NCBI GenBank assembly: GCA_000145985.1
Contig: CP002098.1
Location: 682,001 to 746,000, forward strand
Length of the DNA: 64,000 nucleotides
Direction: 5' to 3'
Source: Ignisphaera aggregans DSM 17230
GTDB lineage: Archaea > Thermoproteota > Thermoprotei_A > Sulfolobales > Ignisphaeraceae
Shown here: positions 1-8,803 of the stretch, in pieces
Layout: each line of letters starts with the position of its first letter
How positions within the stretch are numbered: position 1 is the stretch's first letter
Program-made: the position numbers and the translations under genes
The notes under the pieces: model-generated
Databases searched by the model: none
Told to the model about the DNA's origin: nothing
The model's input: the letters and a program-made list of their open reading frames with translations, nothing else

Positions 1-179
1 AATGGTAATGCTGGTGGATCTGCTTTACAATTCAATATAAAGAAAAATGGGTGGTAATCAAAACCTCTAATAACCTTGGAGAAAAGCTGTAGTGCTTGTT
101 CCCTAGTCAATTCTGTGTAAGATTCTGAAGGCCTTAGCAATTCTACACACACCCCAGAACCCTTCATTCTCATAAGCAT
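1..179 (-). CDS. N-terminal part of a gene running off the window, possibly HerA-like
   Basis: An open frame reads on the minus strand from an ATG at 179 (others at 173 and 167) through base 1 without a stop, about 60 codons. It overlaps the end of the next upstream gene in another frame, as is common in compact archaeal operons. The peptide contains ELLRPSESYTELTREQALQL and then GFDYHPFFFILNCKADPPAL, which reads like ordinary coding sequence. Position after a DUF1156/DUF499 pair suggests another member of that system. A HerA-type ATPase is a known companion of such pairs, and acidic/proline-rich starts of this kind occur in HerA-like proteins, but no motif is inside the window. Coding status is moderately sure; the family is a guess. 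Confidence 0.45.
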   Translation of the reverse strand, partial: MLMRMKGSGVCVELLRPSESYTELTREQALQLFSKVIRGFDYHPFFFILNCKADPPALP

Positions 180-537
180 TTACTATCTTACTATACCAGA
201 ATATAGCTTCAAACTCCCCTATACCCACAATAGCATCGCCAAGCTGTAAAGCCTTTGAAGAACTCTTTACACATTGTCTAAAACCTGTAAAGATTACAAG
301 TCTCCTAAAAATATCCTCTGCCTGTGGCCCCTCAAGATATATAGTCTTTCCCGATCTACTCCTCTTTACAGAAGCATCAAATCTCTCAAGAAAACTAGAA
401 ACAACATCATATTCACAATAAGCGCTAAACACTCTACTACCAATATTATCATAGAAATACACAACTTCAATAGGATTTCTATGCTTTCTACTTCTAGTGA
501 AGAAACGTATTGTAAATATCTTTTCTGTCTCCCCCAT
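103..537 (-). CDS. Small unknown protein of the DUF499/DUF1156 operon
   Basis: A 144-residue protein beginning MGETEKIFTIRFFTRSRKHR. The frame is open up to 585, but I place the start at 537 because a GAGGAG ribosome site lies about 8 nt before this ATG and the DUF499 stop lies at 542, leaving a 4-nt gap. No signal peptide or membrane segment. It has a basic start, a segment GLEGPQ-like loop (IYLEGPQAEDIFRRL) and a Cys-containing middle; I do not recognise the family. Its end overlaps the next open frame (1-179). Its place as third gene in the operon suggests an accessory subunit of the putative anti-phage system. It does not resemble the DUF3780 protein that accompanies some related loci. 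Confidence 0.8.
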   Translation of the reverse strand: MGETEKIFTIRFFTRSRKHRNPIEVVYFYDNIGSRVFSAYCEYDVVSSFLERFDASVKRSRSGKTIYLEGPQAEDIFRRLVIFTGFRQCVKSSSKALQLGDAIVGIGEFEAIFWYSKIVNAYENEGFWGVCRIAKAFRILHRID

Positions 538-541
538 AGAA

Positions 542-3500
542 CTACTCCTCATATGGATAATATGTAATGCATTTACAGTTCTCAAGCTCCTTTATATCAG
601 CCTCACTAAACTCTGGAACAATCACATAGTCTCCTTTCCTTGGCTTCAATCTAACTCTATAGCTAATATGTTTTACGAAGAGACCACCATATCTTGTAAC
701 AATAGCTGAAAACATTGATTTAACATCATCGAGTGTAACATTGTTAAGTCTCAAAGCTATTTTTGATCTCCTATCCTGTATCTCGGCCTCTACCTCAAGA
801 ACAGCTTCCTCAACATCACACTCAGAACCAAGTCTAGTACTAAATATTCTTATAGGTCCAAGATTTGGCATTCCCATCTCGATCTCTAGCATAGAAATCT
901 TTGATCCTTTTGGTGGCACCCCCTGGATAGGTCTGATTCCCTTTGGCTTAACGATAATATTGATTTTAGCAGATCTAAGAGTCTCGCCAAGGCTATTGAG
1001 AACCTTTATATCATAGCTATACTCCCCAGGTTTATCTGGTGCTCTCAATCTCCATTCTACTATAGCTGACGGTCTATCATCACCAAGAACAATTTTATCA
1101 AGACTAAGACTACCATTTGATGCAACTAGAGTTACATCGCCTTTAAATGAGCCGATACGCTCAACAACAATATTTATAGAGAGATCCTCGCCGGGAGTAG
1201 CTATAGCTTCATATCTATCTAGCTTTATATCCACACCCTCCTGCAAAAACTCTACAACTCTAACAAGAGGACTCTCACGTAGAACACCTATATCAAATTT
1301 CTCTAGAGCTTCATCAACAGGTATCGGATTTCCACTGATATAGAATGCATACCATATCCTCCTAATACCACCAGAAACCTTCTCCTCCTTAACACCCTTC
1401 AAACCCTCGATCTGCTCCCTAAGAGCAGTTCTCCACGGCAAAACAACATCATTTAACCCTATATCACTTGGAACCTCTCCCTCTTCATATGAAGGCAATC
1501 TACATTCATATCTAGATTGACACTCATACACCTTTTTATAATATATCTTGCCCTCCTTCTTTATACCTATCTTAAGCTTCTTCACACCATCAATCAGAGC
1601 GTCTTTTACAGTTGTTTCTCTAACTATTGGTAGTCTTGGATTAGAATAGAAATAGTCTATAATATCAGAAACACTTCTCGACATATCACCTTCAGATATA
1701 TCGATACCCACCTGAGAAAGCAGATATTCAAGAGTCTCGAAATCGAGTTCTTCATAATATTTCTGTGGTTTAATGCTCTTTAGAGTTCTCGTAACATTCT
1801 CCACTATAGATTCAGCACCCGTAGAGGTTTCAGTGATTCTAAAGGTATTTCTATGGTTTTGCTCATCAAAACTAGGATAAGCAACAGTGTTGAGTCCCTG
1901 AAGAATTGATTGTGCAAGAAGACTTATAACACCTCCTTCACCTGTACAATAGCCTCGTAGCTTTTTCTCCATAACCTCACGTATATCCTCATCTCTATAT
2001 AGTGTACCAAGCTCTTCACTAACAATATCACAAGCTATCTTCCTCTTTGCATGACCAAGCATTACCGAGGTATAGTTGTTATCACTTGGATATATTAGAT
2101 ATACTGTATTGGCATATCTCCTATGTCCACCACTAGAAGTTTCATAGATCATCTTCTCTATATCGTTATCCCTAAGATGTGAGAGTATCGCTACCACAAC
2201 ATATCCCCTAGAGTCATAGTCTATAGATCTAGGTTCTGTTAACACCATACTAGATTCTACTTTAAATGGTGTCACAATCGGTGCGCCACGGCTATGTCTT
2301 CGAGAGCTAGATATTACTTCACTTATGGGTCTAGCCATAAGCTTCATTGCATAGTCCTTAACAACTTTCAAAGCTTCACCATCATCTATGGTTCTAGCGA
2401 CCATTTCTACTCTTCGTATAGGTGATGCTATTTGTGTAAACCAATAATGAATACCACTTGTATCCGTGAGTAGATAGGTGAGATTGTTTGATAGCCACTG
2501 TAATGCATCTATATAGTCTTTTGGCTGTATCGCTAATCTCCTTGCTGTCGATGGTTCATAAGACGATACTGCTATATCATATTTATCTGGATATATTTGG
2601 CGATACTCAAGCAGACCTGCATAGACAAATGATTTTACAAAGATTGTCTTTGCTATAATCTTAGCGAGAACAGGTTTTTCATACTCCTTGGTCTTCTCAA
2701 TTATATCCTCATTAACCACAGTATCGTATTGCCTATATAGCTCATGTGAGAGTAACATAGATCTTATTTCACGATCCTCAACATCTATATGGAAAGGCAT
2801 GATCAGCTCTACATCAGTATTTTCATTAGCGATTTTCCTTATGATTTTTCTAGTGAGTTTTATGAGATCTCTAGTTTTTTGTAATCCTTCATGCTTATCT
2901 ACGATGTTTATAAGTGTCTCTATATATGATGGGTGGAATGGATATGTTTTCTCGATTTGATATGCTTTTCTATCGGCACCCTGTCCAAAGATTTCTTTAT
3001 TTTCTTCAGCTCCATATATTTTTGTAAGTGTTGCTGCAATGCTTTTAGCTGGAACAGGGTCTATCTCCTCAAATATTCTTACCTTTAAAATACTTGGAAT
3101 ATCTGATGGTGCTACAGGTACTATTCTCTTGCCAGCAACCCTGGATATGGATCTATATAGGCTGAGTATTATGTCTTGAGAGGATTTATAGCGTTCCTCA
3201 ACTATAATTCCACTACCCGGCTTCTCCTCGATGGGTATGGATATCACTAGAATGCTGTATCTAGATAGTTCAATAGCCTTGGCTAGATATTCCATGAAAG
3301 CTACTACTTGATCACCATAGTTTTGAAGCCTAGGGTCTCCAGATCTCTTTAGCCTTGATATATAGTCAGCTATTTCATCTGCTAAGATAAGTGTTGGTTT
3401 ATCTCCAAGAAGCTTAACTATTATGTCTGGTGGAGGTGGTAATAGGGATTCATCATTTAGCTTAACTTCACCAAAACGACCTAGCTGATGTGCTAGAGAA

Positions 3501-3982
3501 CCCCATAGCGTCTGTACTCTGTAGCCTCCTGGGACATCCAATGGGTTTACAGGTGTAGGTGCAAGTGCAGTACTTCCAGGATCCAGCACAACTATCTGTA
3601 TAGAGCCAATATTTGTAAGTATATCAACAAGTTTTTCTATGCGTTTCCTAGACTCTATATCCTCTGTCTTTGCCTCTAGCAATGCAGTAGGTTTGCGCAG
3701 GGCATGGTATATTGTGAGTAGGGTGTGTGTTTTACCACCACCAAAAAGCGATTGTAGCATCAATACCTTGCTACCACCCTTACCAGTAAACACATTGGCT
3801 ATATTCTCAAGAGCTTCTATCATTGGCCCAGTTATAATTGTTCTTCTAAAGAATTCAACAGGATCAGTATATATTCTATCCTCTGTACCGAGGTGTACAG
3901 ACCATAGATGTGGAGCTGCTTTCTCATCTAGTGTAGAGTTAAGTACATCGCTCCATATCTTAACATGGTTTAGAAACCCCAT
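542..3982 (-). CDS. DUF499-family AAA+ ATPase, anti-phage-associated
   Basis: A 1146-residue P-loop ATPase of the DUF499 family (COG1483). Visible motifs are the Walker A GGGKTHT at residues 81-87 after a hydrophobic strand (KVLMLQSLF) and a Walker B TLILADEIADY with D202/E203. The middle is helical; the C-terminal third (from about residue 900) is beta-rich with Ig-like strands. Family knowledge: DUF499 ATPases are encoded beside DUF1156 methylases in defence islands of Archaea and Bacteria and are thought to form a restriction-like anti-phage system; the mechanism is not established. The ATG overlaps the stop of the DUF1156 gene by one base (TAATG) with GGTGGTAGG just before it, so the two are translationally coupled. 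Cytoplasmic. Length is normal for the family. Confidence 0.9.
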   Translation of the reverse strand: MGFLNHVKIWSDVLNSTLDEKAAPHLWSVHLGTEDRIYTDPVEFFRRTIITGPMIEALENIANVFTGKGGSKVLMLQSLFGGGKTHTLLTIYHALRKPTALLEAKTEDIESRKRIEKLVDILTNIGSIQIVVLDPGSTALAPTPVNPLDVPGGYRVQTLWGSLAHQLGRFGEVKLNDESLLPPPPDIIVKLLGDKPTLILADEIADYISRLKRSGDPRLQNYGDQVVAFMEYLAKAIELSRYSILVISIPIEEKPGSGIIVEERYKSSQDIILSLYRSISRVAGKRIVPVAPSDIPSILKVRIFEEIDPVPAKSIAATLTKIYGAEENKEIFGQGADRKAYQIEKTYPFHPSYIETLINIVDKHEGLQKTRDLIKLTRKIIRKIANENTDVELIMPFHIDVEDREIRSMLLSHELYRQYDTVVNEDIIEKTKEYEKPVLAKIIAKTIFVKSFVYAGLLEYRQIYPDKYDIAVSSYEPSTARRLAIQPKDYIDALQWLSNNLTYLLTDTSGIHYWFTQIASPIRRVEMVARTIDDGEALKVVKDYAMKLMARPISEVISSSRRHSRGAPIVTPFKVESSMVLTEPRSIDYDSRGYVVVAILSHLRDNDIEKMIYETSSGGHRRYANTVYLIYPSDNNYTSVMLGHAKRKIACDIVSEELGTLYRDEDIREVMEKKLRGYCTGEGGVISLLAQSILQGLNTVAYPSFDEQNHRNTFRITETSTGAESIVENVTRTLKSIKPQKYYEELDFETLEYLLSQVGIDISEGDMSRSVSDIIDYFYSNPRLPIVRETTVKDALIDGVKKLKIGIKKEGKIYYKKVYECQSRYECRLPSYEEGEVPSDIGLNDVVLPWRTALREQIEGLKGVKEEKVSGGIRRIWYAFYISGNPIPVDEALEKFDIGVLRESPLVRVVEFLQEGVDIKLDRYEAIATPGEDLSINIVVERIGSFKGDVTLVASNGSLSLDKIVLGDDRPSAIVEWRLRAPDKPGEYSYDIKVLNSLGETLRSAKINIIVKPKGIRPIQGVPPKGSKISMLEIEMGMPNLGPIRIFSTRLGSECDVEEAVLEVEAEIQDRRSKIALRLNNVTLDDVKSMFSAIVTRYGGLFVKHISYRVRLKPRKGDYVIVPEFSEADIKELENCKCITYYPYEE

Positions 3983-6960
3983 TACCTACCACCCTGTGTC
4001 CATTTCTCAAGACCTGTAGGGGTCTTGGGGACAAGGATTCTTACTACTTGTTGGACAAGTCTTTGCTCAGGATCGTTATCGGGTAGAACCTGTGCTAGTA
4101 TAGATGCCAATGCTATAGCTTCGTCGTATAGGGCTAGATATCTATTGCGAAGCTCTTCACAACGTCTAGTAAACTCATCCCTGGGCAGAGATGTTGCATA
4201 GAATTCTAAGAGATGTAGCATATCTATAGCTGTACGAGGAATGGGATTCCTAGGATTAATACCTCTATCTTCAAGAACACTTCTCGCTATATCCACAAGA
4301 TCTCCCCTACCTGTAGCAGGTTCCAACAATCTAAATCTCTCACCCTCCTGCTCAACTATTCTAAGCGTTCTCAATGTATTTAAATCGTTGCGTGTGCCTA
4401 TAGCTAGAATAGTCATTGTGCTTCTATCCATAGTCCTTCTAGTCTGTCTAGGTCTTCTAGCAATAAGCACTTTACCCAATAGATAGAAAAGCGATACATT
4501 ACTCAGCTTACCAGCAAATTCCTTACCGCCAAGAGCACGTGCAATAGCCTCCGCTGTTGCTGGATATACATATCTCTCCACTAGGTTCTTCAAATCCTTA
4601 ACACCTATAATCCTCTCATATCTTGTGAAAACAGATAGTGTACAGCCAAGAACACCAACAAATAGATTGACCCCATCAAAACCATTTCTATGTAGCTTTA
4701 CAGCATAGTCCATACACATATCAACAGCATTAGCATAAACCTCATCAGCAAGAGCCTGGCCAGAAACACCCTTCCTCCAAACAGCAACAATACTTATATC
4801 CAAACCAGCTTTACCACGAGCAGTAACCCTCTGAGCAGACTCAGTAACAACAGCATGTGTAGCAGTAATCCTAAGCCCAGCACCCCTCCAACCAGCCTCC
4901 AACAAAGCCTCCCAAGCATCAGGACTAGTATGAGCATAATAAGTAACAACAACACCTCCATCAGACAGCCTATCAGCCATAGCCTTGAAAGACCTCGCTA
5001 AAAGCTGCTTAAAATAATCAAAATCTCCTACATTCCCACCAAAAAACTTGGAACGCCCCTCAGCCTCACTAACCTCCTTATCAGCAAAAAACCTCCACTG
5101 AGTCTCAACCTCAACACCATCACTAAAGAAAGCCTCAGACAAAAACCTAGGCTGCCTAACAAACAAACCACCAACATCAACAACATCACTCAAAGCCCTC
5201 TTAAGCCAAACATAATAGAAATCACTAAGCTCAGCATAGGGCACATCATCCCTATACGGCGGATCAGTAACAATCAAATCAAACCTCTCGCCGCCGAGCC
5301 TGCTGAGCACGGTAGCATCATCGAGCAGAACCCTGACCTTGCTAGGACTACCAGAAACAGCAGAAACAAGATAGGAGAGACCTTCAGCTATTGATTGAAG
5401 AGACCTCGTAAATGATCCTAAGATGTCAGCTACAGGGAACTCTTCAATCCAGTTCCAAGTCATAGCGATACCTCTGAACGCCAAAGTTTCGCGTATGAAT
5501 TTCTGGGTGGGCTCAGTAGACGTCACAATACTATTGTAATTTACATGTTTACACAACGACATAGCCAAGTATGTTGTTACTGCTTCTGCGTATCTGAATG
5601 CCTCCTCTTTGCTCCAGCCCTCCCTCAGCTTCTCCTCCTCAACTCTCTTGCCGGCTTCGCGTATCAGCTTGACGAGCTTGACCAGGGTTAGGAGTTGGCG
5701 TGGGTTGAAGAGCTTGTAGAACTTGTCAAAGCCCCATACAATAGTATGATATGTAGAGGAACAATAAGGTTCAGTTTGTTCTGTTGGTATGTCTGGGTCT
5801 CCCCATATCTGTCTGAGCTTCTCCAACGCTTTCCAGAGCTTCTCGTTGTCTTCCTGTATCGCTGGTTCGAATTCTAGGTCTTTTCCAGCTACTTTGACTT
5901 TGACTAGGAGTCTTGGTCTTGCCTTTAGTGTTTGTTTAAGTGTTTGGAGGTCTATTTGTCCTGATAGGTATTGTTCTATTTTTTGGTTCCAGTCTTGTAG
6001 AGCTTCTTTTACGTACCATTCTTTTACTCCTTTTCTTATCTGGTTGTTGCAGTGGAGGCATGTTGCTGTTTCTCTTCTTGCGTCTATGTTTTTCTGTGGA
6101 ATGCTATATGTATTGCTGTTTACTGTTACCTTGCCTTGTCTTGTGTTTATCTTTGCGTCTATGGTTGTTCTTCCTAGTTCTTTGTTTAGGTCTCGTATCC
6201 TGATTGCTATAGTGTCTCCAGATTTTATTGGCTCCATCCATGCTAGGCGGCGGAATGCTCCACTTCTTGTCTCTTCTTCTTCGCCTTCCTCCTCTTCTTC
6301 CTCTGATGCTCCTCCAGCTACTCTTGCAAGCCACCAATTACCTACTAGAGGTGTCCATTTTCCACAGTGTGGACATTTTATTTCCCATGTACCTATATAG
6401 ACAGCTGTATCCTTATCATATAGCTCTCTTATATCTGGATCACTCTTTAGTTGGTTAGCTATCCAGCTACCCCAGTGTTCAACATCTTTGACTAGTTTTT
6501 GTCCATGACCCTTCTCAACAGCCCATTTAGGATACTCCAAAACAGCTTTTAGAAATATGTATGCAGTTGGTAGAAGCTCTACAGCAACAACCTCATTTAT
6601 ACCAAGTCTTATAGCTTCTAGAGGAATACTCCCGAAGCCTGCAAATGGATCTAGAAGCTTTGTTCTAGCAAATATTTCTCTCCAGCTCTGTGGAACATTA
6701 GGATTTCTGCGATGAGCAACCTCTCCCCCAGATAACCGCAGATTATACTTAAATTCGTGTGGAGATATACTGCTTGGAAGTAGAGCACCTGCTATAACAG
6801 CTCTTGCACTAGCCAAAGGCTTACGAGTCCACCAGAAAACCATTTCCCAGAAATCAGGTCTACCACCACCGAGCTTCTCCCTAGCAGAAGCATCATTAAC
6901 CTCATTTACAGGGAAATTTGTTGATTCTATAAACGATAAACCTTGTTGATCGCTATCCAT
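3982..6960 (-). CDS. DUF1156 adenine-specific DNA methylase with Zn-ribbon
   Basis: A large SAM-dependent N6-adenine DNA methyltransferase of the DUF1156/COG1743 type. Seen: an N-terminal REKLGGGRPDFWEMVFWWTRKP block, the SAM-binding motif DPFAGFGS (about residues 104-111), CPHC and CLHC pairs that can form a zinc ribbon, and the catalytic TDPPYRDDVPYAEL (DPPY) near the middle. An acidic run (six E, then more) sits after the first zinc knuckle. The frame is open to 7017, but a TATA box lies directly before 7017, so transcription should begin near 7000; the ATG at 6960 has GATAGGTG about 8 nt upstream and is preferred. First gene of the minus-strand operon with DUF499. The coding strand changes from A/C-rich to T/G-rich inside the gene (see findings), suggesting a mosaic. 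Confidence 0.9.
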   Translation of the reverse strand: MDSDQQGLSFIESTNFPVNEVNDASAREKLGGGRPDFWEMVFWWTRKPLASARAVIAGALLPSSISPHEFKYNLRLSGGEVAHRRNPNVPQSWREIFARTKLLDPFAGFGSIPLEAIRLGINEVVAVELLPTAYIFLKAVLEYPKWAVEKGHGQKLVKDVEHWGSWIANQLKSDPDIRELYDKDTAVYIGTWEIKCPHCGKWTPLVGNWWLARVAGGASEEEEEEGEEEETRSGAFRRLAWMEPIKSGDTIAIRIRDLNKELGRTTIDAKINTRQGKVTVNSNTYSIPQKNIDARRETATCLHCNNQIRKGVKEWYVKEALQDWNQKIEQYLSGQIDLQTLKQTLKARPRLLVKVKVAGKDLEFEPAIQEDNEKLWKALEKLRQIWGDPDIPTEQTEPYCSSTYHTIVWGFDKFYKLFNPRQLLTLVKLVKLIREAGKRVEEEKLREGWSKEEAFRYAEAVTTYLAMSLCKHVNYNSIVTSTEPTQKFIRETLAFRGIAMTWNWIEEFPVADILGSFTRSLQSIAEGLSYLVSAVSGSPSKVRVLLDDATVLSRLGGERFDLIVTDPPYRDDVPYAELSDFYYVWLKRALSDVVDVGGLFVRQPRFLSEAFFSDGVEVETQWRFFADKEVSEAEGRSKFFGGNVGDFDYFKQLLARSFKAMADRLSDGGVVVTYYAHTSPDAWEALLEAGWRGAGLRITATHAVVTESAQRVTARGKAGLDISIVAVWRKGVSGQALADEVYANAVDMCMDYAVKLHRNGFDGVNLFVGVLGCTLSVFTRYERIIGVKDLKNLVERYVYPATAEAIARALGGKEFAGKLSNVSLFYLLGKVLIARRPRQTRRTMDRSTMTILAIGTRNDLNTLRTLRIVEQEGERFRLLEPATGRGDLVDIARSVLEDRGINPRNPIPRTAIDMLHLLEFYATSLPRDEFTRRCEELRNRYLALYDEAIALASILAQVLPDNDPEQRLVQQVVRILVPKTPTGLEKWTQGGR

Positions 6961-7020
6961 ACAAAAACACCTATCATCACTTTCGCCAGACTCTCTCACA
7001 TAATACAACCACCCCAAAGA

Positions 7021-7046
7021 TTTATAAAGCTATATAACCATTATAT
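7021..7046. promoter_or_regulatory. Divergent TATA region between DUF1156 and EVE genes
   Basis: The stretch holds TTTATAAAGC, TATATAA and TTATAT within 26 bases. Read on the minus strand it lies about 60 nt before the preferred DUF1156 start; on the plus strand it lies about 20-40 nt before the EVE start at 7065. A shared promoter region for both directions is inferred. Confidence 0.6.
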
Positions 7047-7064
7047 CGTCTCGGTGCAGAGATT

Positions 7065-7517
7065 TTGCCTAGATACTGGATCATTACTATCTCCGAAGAG
7101 AATTGGCATATAGTCAAGTCCATGAATATCTATGGAGCTCCAGAGCCAAGAGGTGTTGGAAAACCTGTCTACCAGCTTATCGAACCTGGAGATATCATTA
7201 TATTCTATGTAAGTAAAAGAAATTCGAAGAGCCTCGGAGGAAAATTTGTTGGTGTATATAGAGCTGTCTCCACATGGTTCCGCGAAGACAAGCCTCTCTG
7301 GCCCGATGAGGTTAGGGAGGGTATTGTGAAATATCCTTGGAGAATAAGGATAGAGCCAATAAAAATAGGTGTAGCAGACTTCAAAGAACTTGTACCAAAA
7401 CTAAAGTTTATAAGCAATAAAGAGAAGGCAAATGCATACCTAGTAGGAACACCTGCAAACCTCAGAAGACCTATACCAGAAGAAGATGCGAAGACGATTA
7501 TAGAAAACTTAAGATAA
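7065..7517 (+). CDS. EVE-domain protein (modified-base reader)
   Basis: A 150-residue single-domain protein starting with TTG; GGTG lies about 8 nt upstream. The sequence shows the EVE (PUA/YTH-like fold) pattern: PRYWIITISEENW at the start, a YQLIEPGDIIIFYVSKR core, GGKFVGVYRAVSTWF, and a C-terminal FISNKEKANAYL segment. Family knowledge: EVE domains bind modified bases in DNA (such as methyl- or hydroxymethylcytosine) or RNA and are often fused to or encoded with restriction components. Here it sits alone, divergent from a DNA methylase operon and sharing its promoter region, which suggests it reads the host mark or a phage base modification. The protein has no nuclease of its own. Confidence 0.85.
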   Translation: MPRYWIITISEENWHIVKSMNIYGAPEPRGVGKPVYQLIEPGDIIIFYVSKRNSKSLGGKFVGVYRAVSTWFREDKPLWPDEVREGIVKYPWRIRIEPIKIGVADFKELVPKLKFISNKEKANAYLVGTPANLRRPIPEEDAKTIIENLR

Positions 7518-7578
7518 CCTAATTATTAAGTTGATAAATTAATTTTAATGTGAATCATGAATAATCTATGGCATATTA

Positions 7579-7719
7579 TTGGAACAAAGGATTAACATTA
7601 ATATCAATTTTGATAAGACCTCTTGTGTAGCGCCCAAAATTAGTAGAGAGGTTTTAGACCTAGTGCCGACTATGAGAAGGGGTTTATGCGATGTCTCGAG
7701 AACCAAACTGTGTAAATAA
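7579..7719 (+). pseudogene. Possible gene remnant in the 7.5-7.8 kb gap
   Basis: A short open frame (TTG start, 46 codons) contains DKTSCVAPKISREVLDL and RRGLCDVSRTKLC, which looks like a fragment of a real protein rather than random translation. No ribosome site is clear and no family is named. The rest of 7518-7773 shows nothing else. Confidence 0.25.
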
Positions 7720-7773
7720 AAATATTTCTGGATGATGAAGATCCTATCTCAAAGTTTGCCATATATTTTGTAA

Positions 7774-8373
7774 TTATTTTCTCGATTCCAGTAATAACCT
7801 AAGTATTTCCATAATAGCAACTATACCAAATGCCGTCAGCATTCCGATAACTATAGCTGTAAGTATGGGTGCTAAGGGTTCTTGTGATTTATTTTTGAAG
7901 ATTCTTACTATATTGTTTAAAGTTTTAGGGATATCATCACGGCTAAAGTATATCACTATGCTATTCTTGAGTATATCTGTGGGTACTGAAGCGCCTTCTT
8001 CAATTAAAGCTATAATTGGTTTTTGATGGCTGTTAGCCTCTCTAAGTTCATCATATAGTAGTTGTCTTCTATATCCAGATATTCTACCAATGATTGCAAC
8101 TACAATTGTTGATAGATCTATCAACTCTAATGTATCTAAATGAGAATCTCCAACTATAACATTATAGCCTAAAAGTCTTAATTGGTGTACAAATCTGTCA
8201 AGAATTGAATAATCTATATCATATGCAATATAGATGGCATTTTCGCCGACTCTCTTCTTTAGCCATCGCTTATAGATTGTATATACAGTGCTCTTTGCAT
8301 ATCCCATCTTCACTATATCGGAAGGTTTATAGCCCATTTCAAAGAGCTGTTCAATTGCTGTTGTAATAGACAT
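7774..8373 (-). CDS. HTH, TIR-like domain and membrane helix protein
   Basis: A 199-residue three-part protein. Residues 1-43 form a helix-turn-helix (GYKPSDIVKMGYAKSTVYTI). Residues 46-160 look like a TIR-like Rossmann domain: IYIAYDIDYSILDRF, LLGYNVIVGD, LIDLSTIVVAIIG, then YDELREANSHQKPIIALIEE, with Glu109 where TIR enzymes carry their catalytic glutamate, and a final IVIYFSRDDI strand. Residues 168-192 are a membrane helix. TIR proteins in bacteria and archaea are NAD-consuming or signalling effectors; a membrane-bound, DNA-binding form is unusual. A GGTGAG ribosome site precedes the ATG. It is divergent from the 8.5-11.8 kb operon. A plain DUF1863-like or nucleotide-binding fold without catalysis is the main alternative. 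Confidence 0.7.
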   Translation of the reverse strand: MSITTAIEQLFEMGYKPSDIVKMGYAKSTVYTIYKRWLKKRVGENAIYIAYDIDYSILDRFVHQLRLLGYNVIVGDSHLDTLELIDLSTIVVAIIGRISGYRRQLLYDELREANSHQKPIIALIEEGASVPTDILKNSIVIYFSRDDIPKTLNNIVRIFKNKSQEPLAPILTAIVIGMLTAFGIVAIMEILRLLLESRK

Positions 8374-8452
8374 AAGGTCTCACCACATAATCCATATGAA
8401 TTTGGTTAAAATATCCCAAATTCACATCTAATATAGAACTAATATCCGAAAA

Positions 8453-8460
8453 GTTTATAA
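8453..8460 (+). promoter_or_regulatory. TATA box for the 8.5-11.8 kb operon
   Basis: AGTTTATAAG precedes GAGGTGAG (8499-8507) by about 45 nt, so transcription would start near 8480 and give a short leader with a strong ribosome site. Confidence 0.55.
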
Positions 8461-8572
8461 GCTTACATCTCCTATAGTTCTATGTAGAATACGAACCATG
8501 AGGTGAGAACAAATAAATAAAGTAGAAATAAGATATAGCGGCAGAAATCCAATAATATTTGGATTTACGGCG

Positions 8573-8803
8573 ATGGGTGCAGGGCTGGGAGCTGTAATTG
8601 GATATTCGAAGAACGGCTTTGCCGGAGCATTTCTAGGAATGTTAGTTGGCGGAACGCTAGGATTGATCATAGGATCCGTAACCGAGGCCCTTGTGGAAGA
8701 AGTCTCAAGGGTTATTACAGAAAGCATGTATAGAAACATGTATAGAAAACAGAATGCGAATCAGTATCAGGGTAATGATATAAATTGTTATCTTAGGTTA
8801 TGA
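8573..8803 (+). CDS. Small glycine-zipper membrane protein
   Basis: A 76-residue protein with two hydrophobic, glycine-spaced segments (MGAGLGAVIGYSKNGFAGAF and LGMLVGGTLGLIIGS) followed by an amphipathic, basic tail. Glycine zippers of this type pack into oligomeric membrane pores, so a pore or membrane effector is possible; this is inference. The first ATG is at 8573, but the frame is open back to 8507 and a strong GAGGTGAG at 8499-8507 points to initiation near an ATA at 8513, which would add RYSGRNPIIFGFTA before the ATG. No ATG, GTG or TTG exists in that extension. The stop overlaps the next ATG (ATGA), so it is the first gene of an operon. Confidence 0.65.
   Translation: MGAGLGAVIGYSKNGFAGAFLGMLVGGTLGLIIGSVTEALVEEVSRVITESMYRNMYRKQNANQYQGNDINCYLRL

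Noticed and set aside
103-537. The small operon protein as DUF3780, the usual third member of some DUF499/DUF1156 loci
   Set aside because: Length and sequence do not show any DUF3780-like pattern that I can recognise.
5789-6400. A 203-codon plus-strand frame antisense to the DNA methylase
   Set aside because: Ser/Leu/Pro-rich translation of the opposite strand; the methylase frame has clear motifs. Its Ser runs are only the antisense of the Glu run.
5-7517. Naming the first operon as DISARM or BREX
   Set aside because: The hallmark helicase, DUF1998, PLD or PglZ genes are not present in the window; only the DUF1156/DUF499 pair is supported.
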